Of a stretch of 6,346 bases of DNA, positions 6,265 to 6,346 are shown in pieces (the stretch's first letter is position 1; each line of letters begins with the position of its first letter). The DNA is taken from NCBI GenBank assembly GCA_030451965.1, contig JAKDNE010000193.1:1-6346 (forward strand). Reading direction: 5' to 3'. This DNA is from Brachybacterium sp. (GTDB lineage Bacteria > Actinomycetota > Actinomycetes > Actinomycetales > Dermabacteraceae). Position numbers and translations under genes: made by a program. The notes under the pieces were generated by a model. That model saw only the letters and a program-made list of their open reading frames with translations, did not search any database and was not told the origin of the DNA.

Positions 6265-6346
6265 TTGACCGCAGGAGAGGCAGAAACGGCACAGCTGGTA
6301 CCGCCGCCACTGAAGCGCACCTTCGACCAGGCATCGGTCGACGTTG
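6265..6346 (+). CDS. N-terminal start of an unidentified protein (3' partial)
   Basis: A frame starting at TTG 6265 is open to the window edge, giving 27 residues: MTAGEAETAQLVPPPLKRTF then DQASVDV. GGAG at 6253-6256 lies 8 bases upstream and supports TTG; the same frame has a stop at 6229-6231 and no ATG or GTG between. The start overlaps the stop of a 28-codon ORF as TTGA, which would suit translational coupling. The residues look like a soluble N-terminus with a Pro-rich segment. Roughly 60 percent of codons end in G or C, lower than in the iron operon, matching the accessory character of the preceding DNA. The family is not recognisable from this fragment. Confidence 0.5.
   Translation, partial: MTAGEAETAQLVPPPLKRTFDQASVDV

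Larger units (their letters stand above)
5915..6268 (+). other. chain of three abutting small ORFs (or one decayed gene)
   Basis: ATG 5915 is preceded at 5 bases by AGAGGAG (5903-5909), a strong ribosome binding site. Its frame reads MGRLGVLLEDPATAQ and stops at TAG 5960-5962. An ATG follows directly (TAGATG) and opens 72 codons in the same frame to TGA 6179-6181. Another ATG follows directly (TGAATG) and opens 28 codons to TGA 6266-6268, which overlaps the TTG of the next gene (TTGA). I recognise no family in any product. Possible readings are a leader peptide followed by re-initiation, a single old gene broken by two stops, or chance. Codon third positions are less GC-rich than in the operon. 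A strong hairpin (6074-6108) lies within the 72-codon part. Confidence 0.25.

Noticed and set aside
5561..6334. Minus-strand 257-codon open frame, and a second minus frame open over 5421-5912
   Set aside because: Parts look somewhat protein-like, but there is no RBS-supported start and no recognisable domain, and the 257-codon frame begins antisense to the RBS-supported gene at 6265. A decayed gene cannot be excluded.

Overview
The window comes from a high-GC Gram-positive bacterium, almost certainly an actinobacterium. The main genes use mostly G- or C-ending codons, three of the main starts are GTG, the substrate-binding protein is a lipoprotein, and the operon is preceded by a DtxR/IdeR-type iron box. 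The gene set would fit Brachybacterium, Microbacterium or a relative, but the genus is a guess.

Layout. Positions 1-176 are the 3' end of an unidentified gene. Positions 177-443 are intergenic and hold a 19-bp DtxR/IdeR-like operator overlapping a plausible promoter. Positions 444-5399 form one tight plus-strand ferric-siderophore uptake operon: a lipoprotein substrate-binding protein, two FecCD-type permeases that overlap by 4 bp, and a 623-residue protein joining an FecE/FepC-type ATPase to a siderophore-interacting (SIP) flavin reductase. Positions 5400-6264 are an accessory-looking stretch with no convincing large gene. It is visibly poorer in G+C and holds a near-perfect 20-bp tandem duplication, hairpins, and a chain of very small abutting ORFs. 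From 6265 a new gene probably begins (TTG start) and runs off the window.

How the genes work together. The lipoprotein captures a ferric siderophore outside the membrane, and the two different permeases form the channel. The ATPase half of the last protein drives import. Its SIP half would use NAD(P)H through FAD to reduce the ferric siderophore and release Fe2+ inside. When iron is plentiful, the DtxR/IdeR-type repressor would sit on 386-404 and silence the operon. No siderophore biosynthesis gene is visible, so the siderophore itself cannot be named.

The most notable point is the ATPase-SIP junction. The two halves are in one uninterrupted frame, yet a strong ribosome binding site and a GTG codon remain exactly at the junction. 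The locus may therefore make both a fusion and a free reductase.
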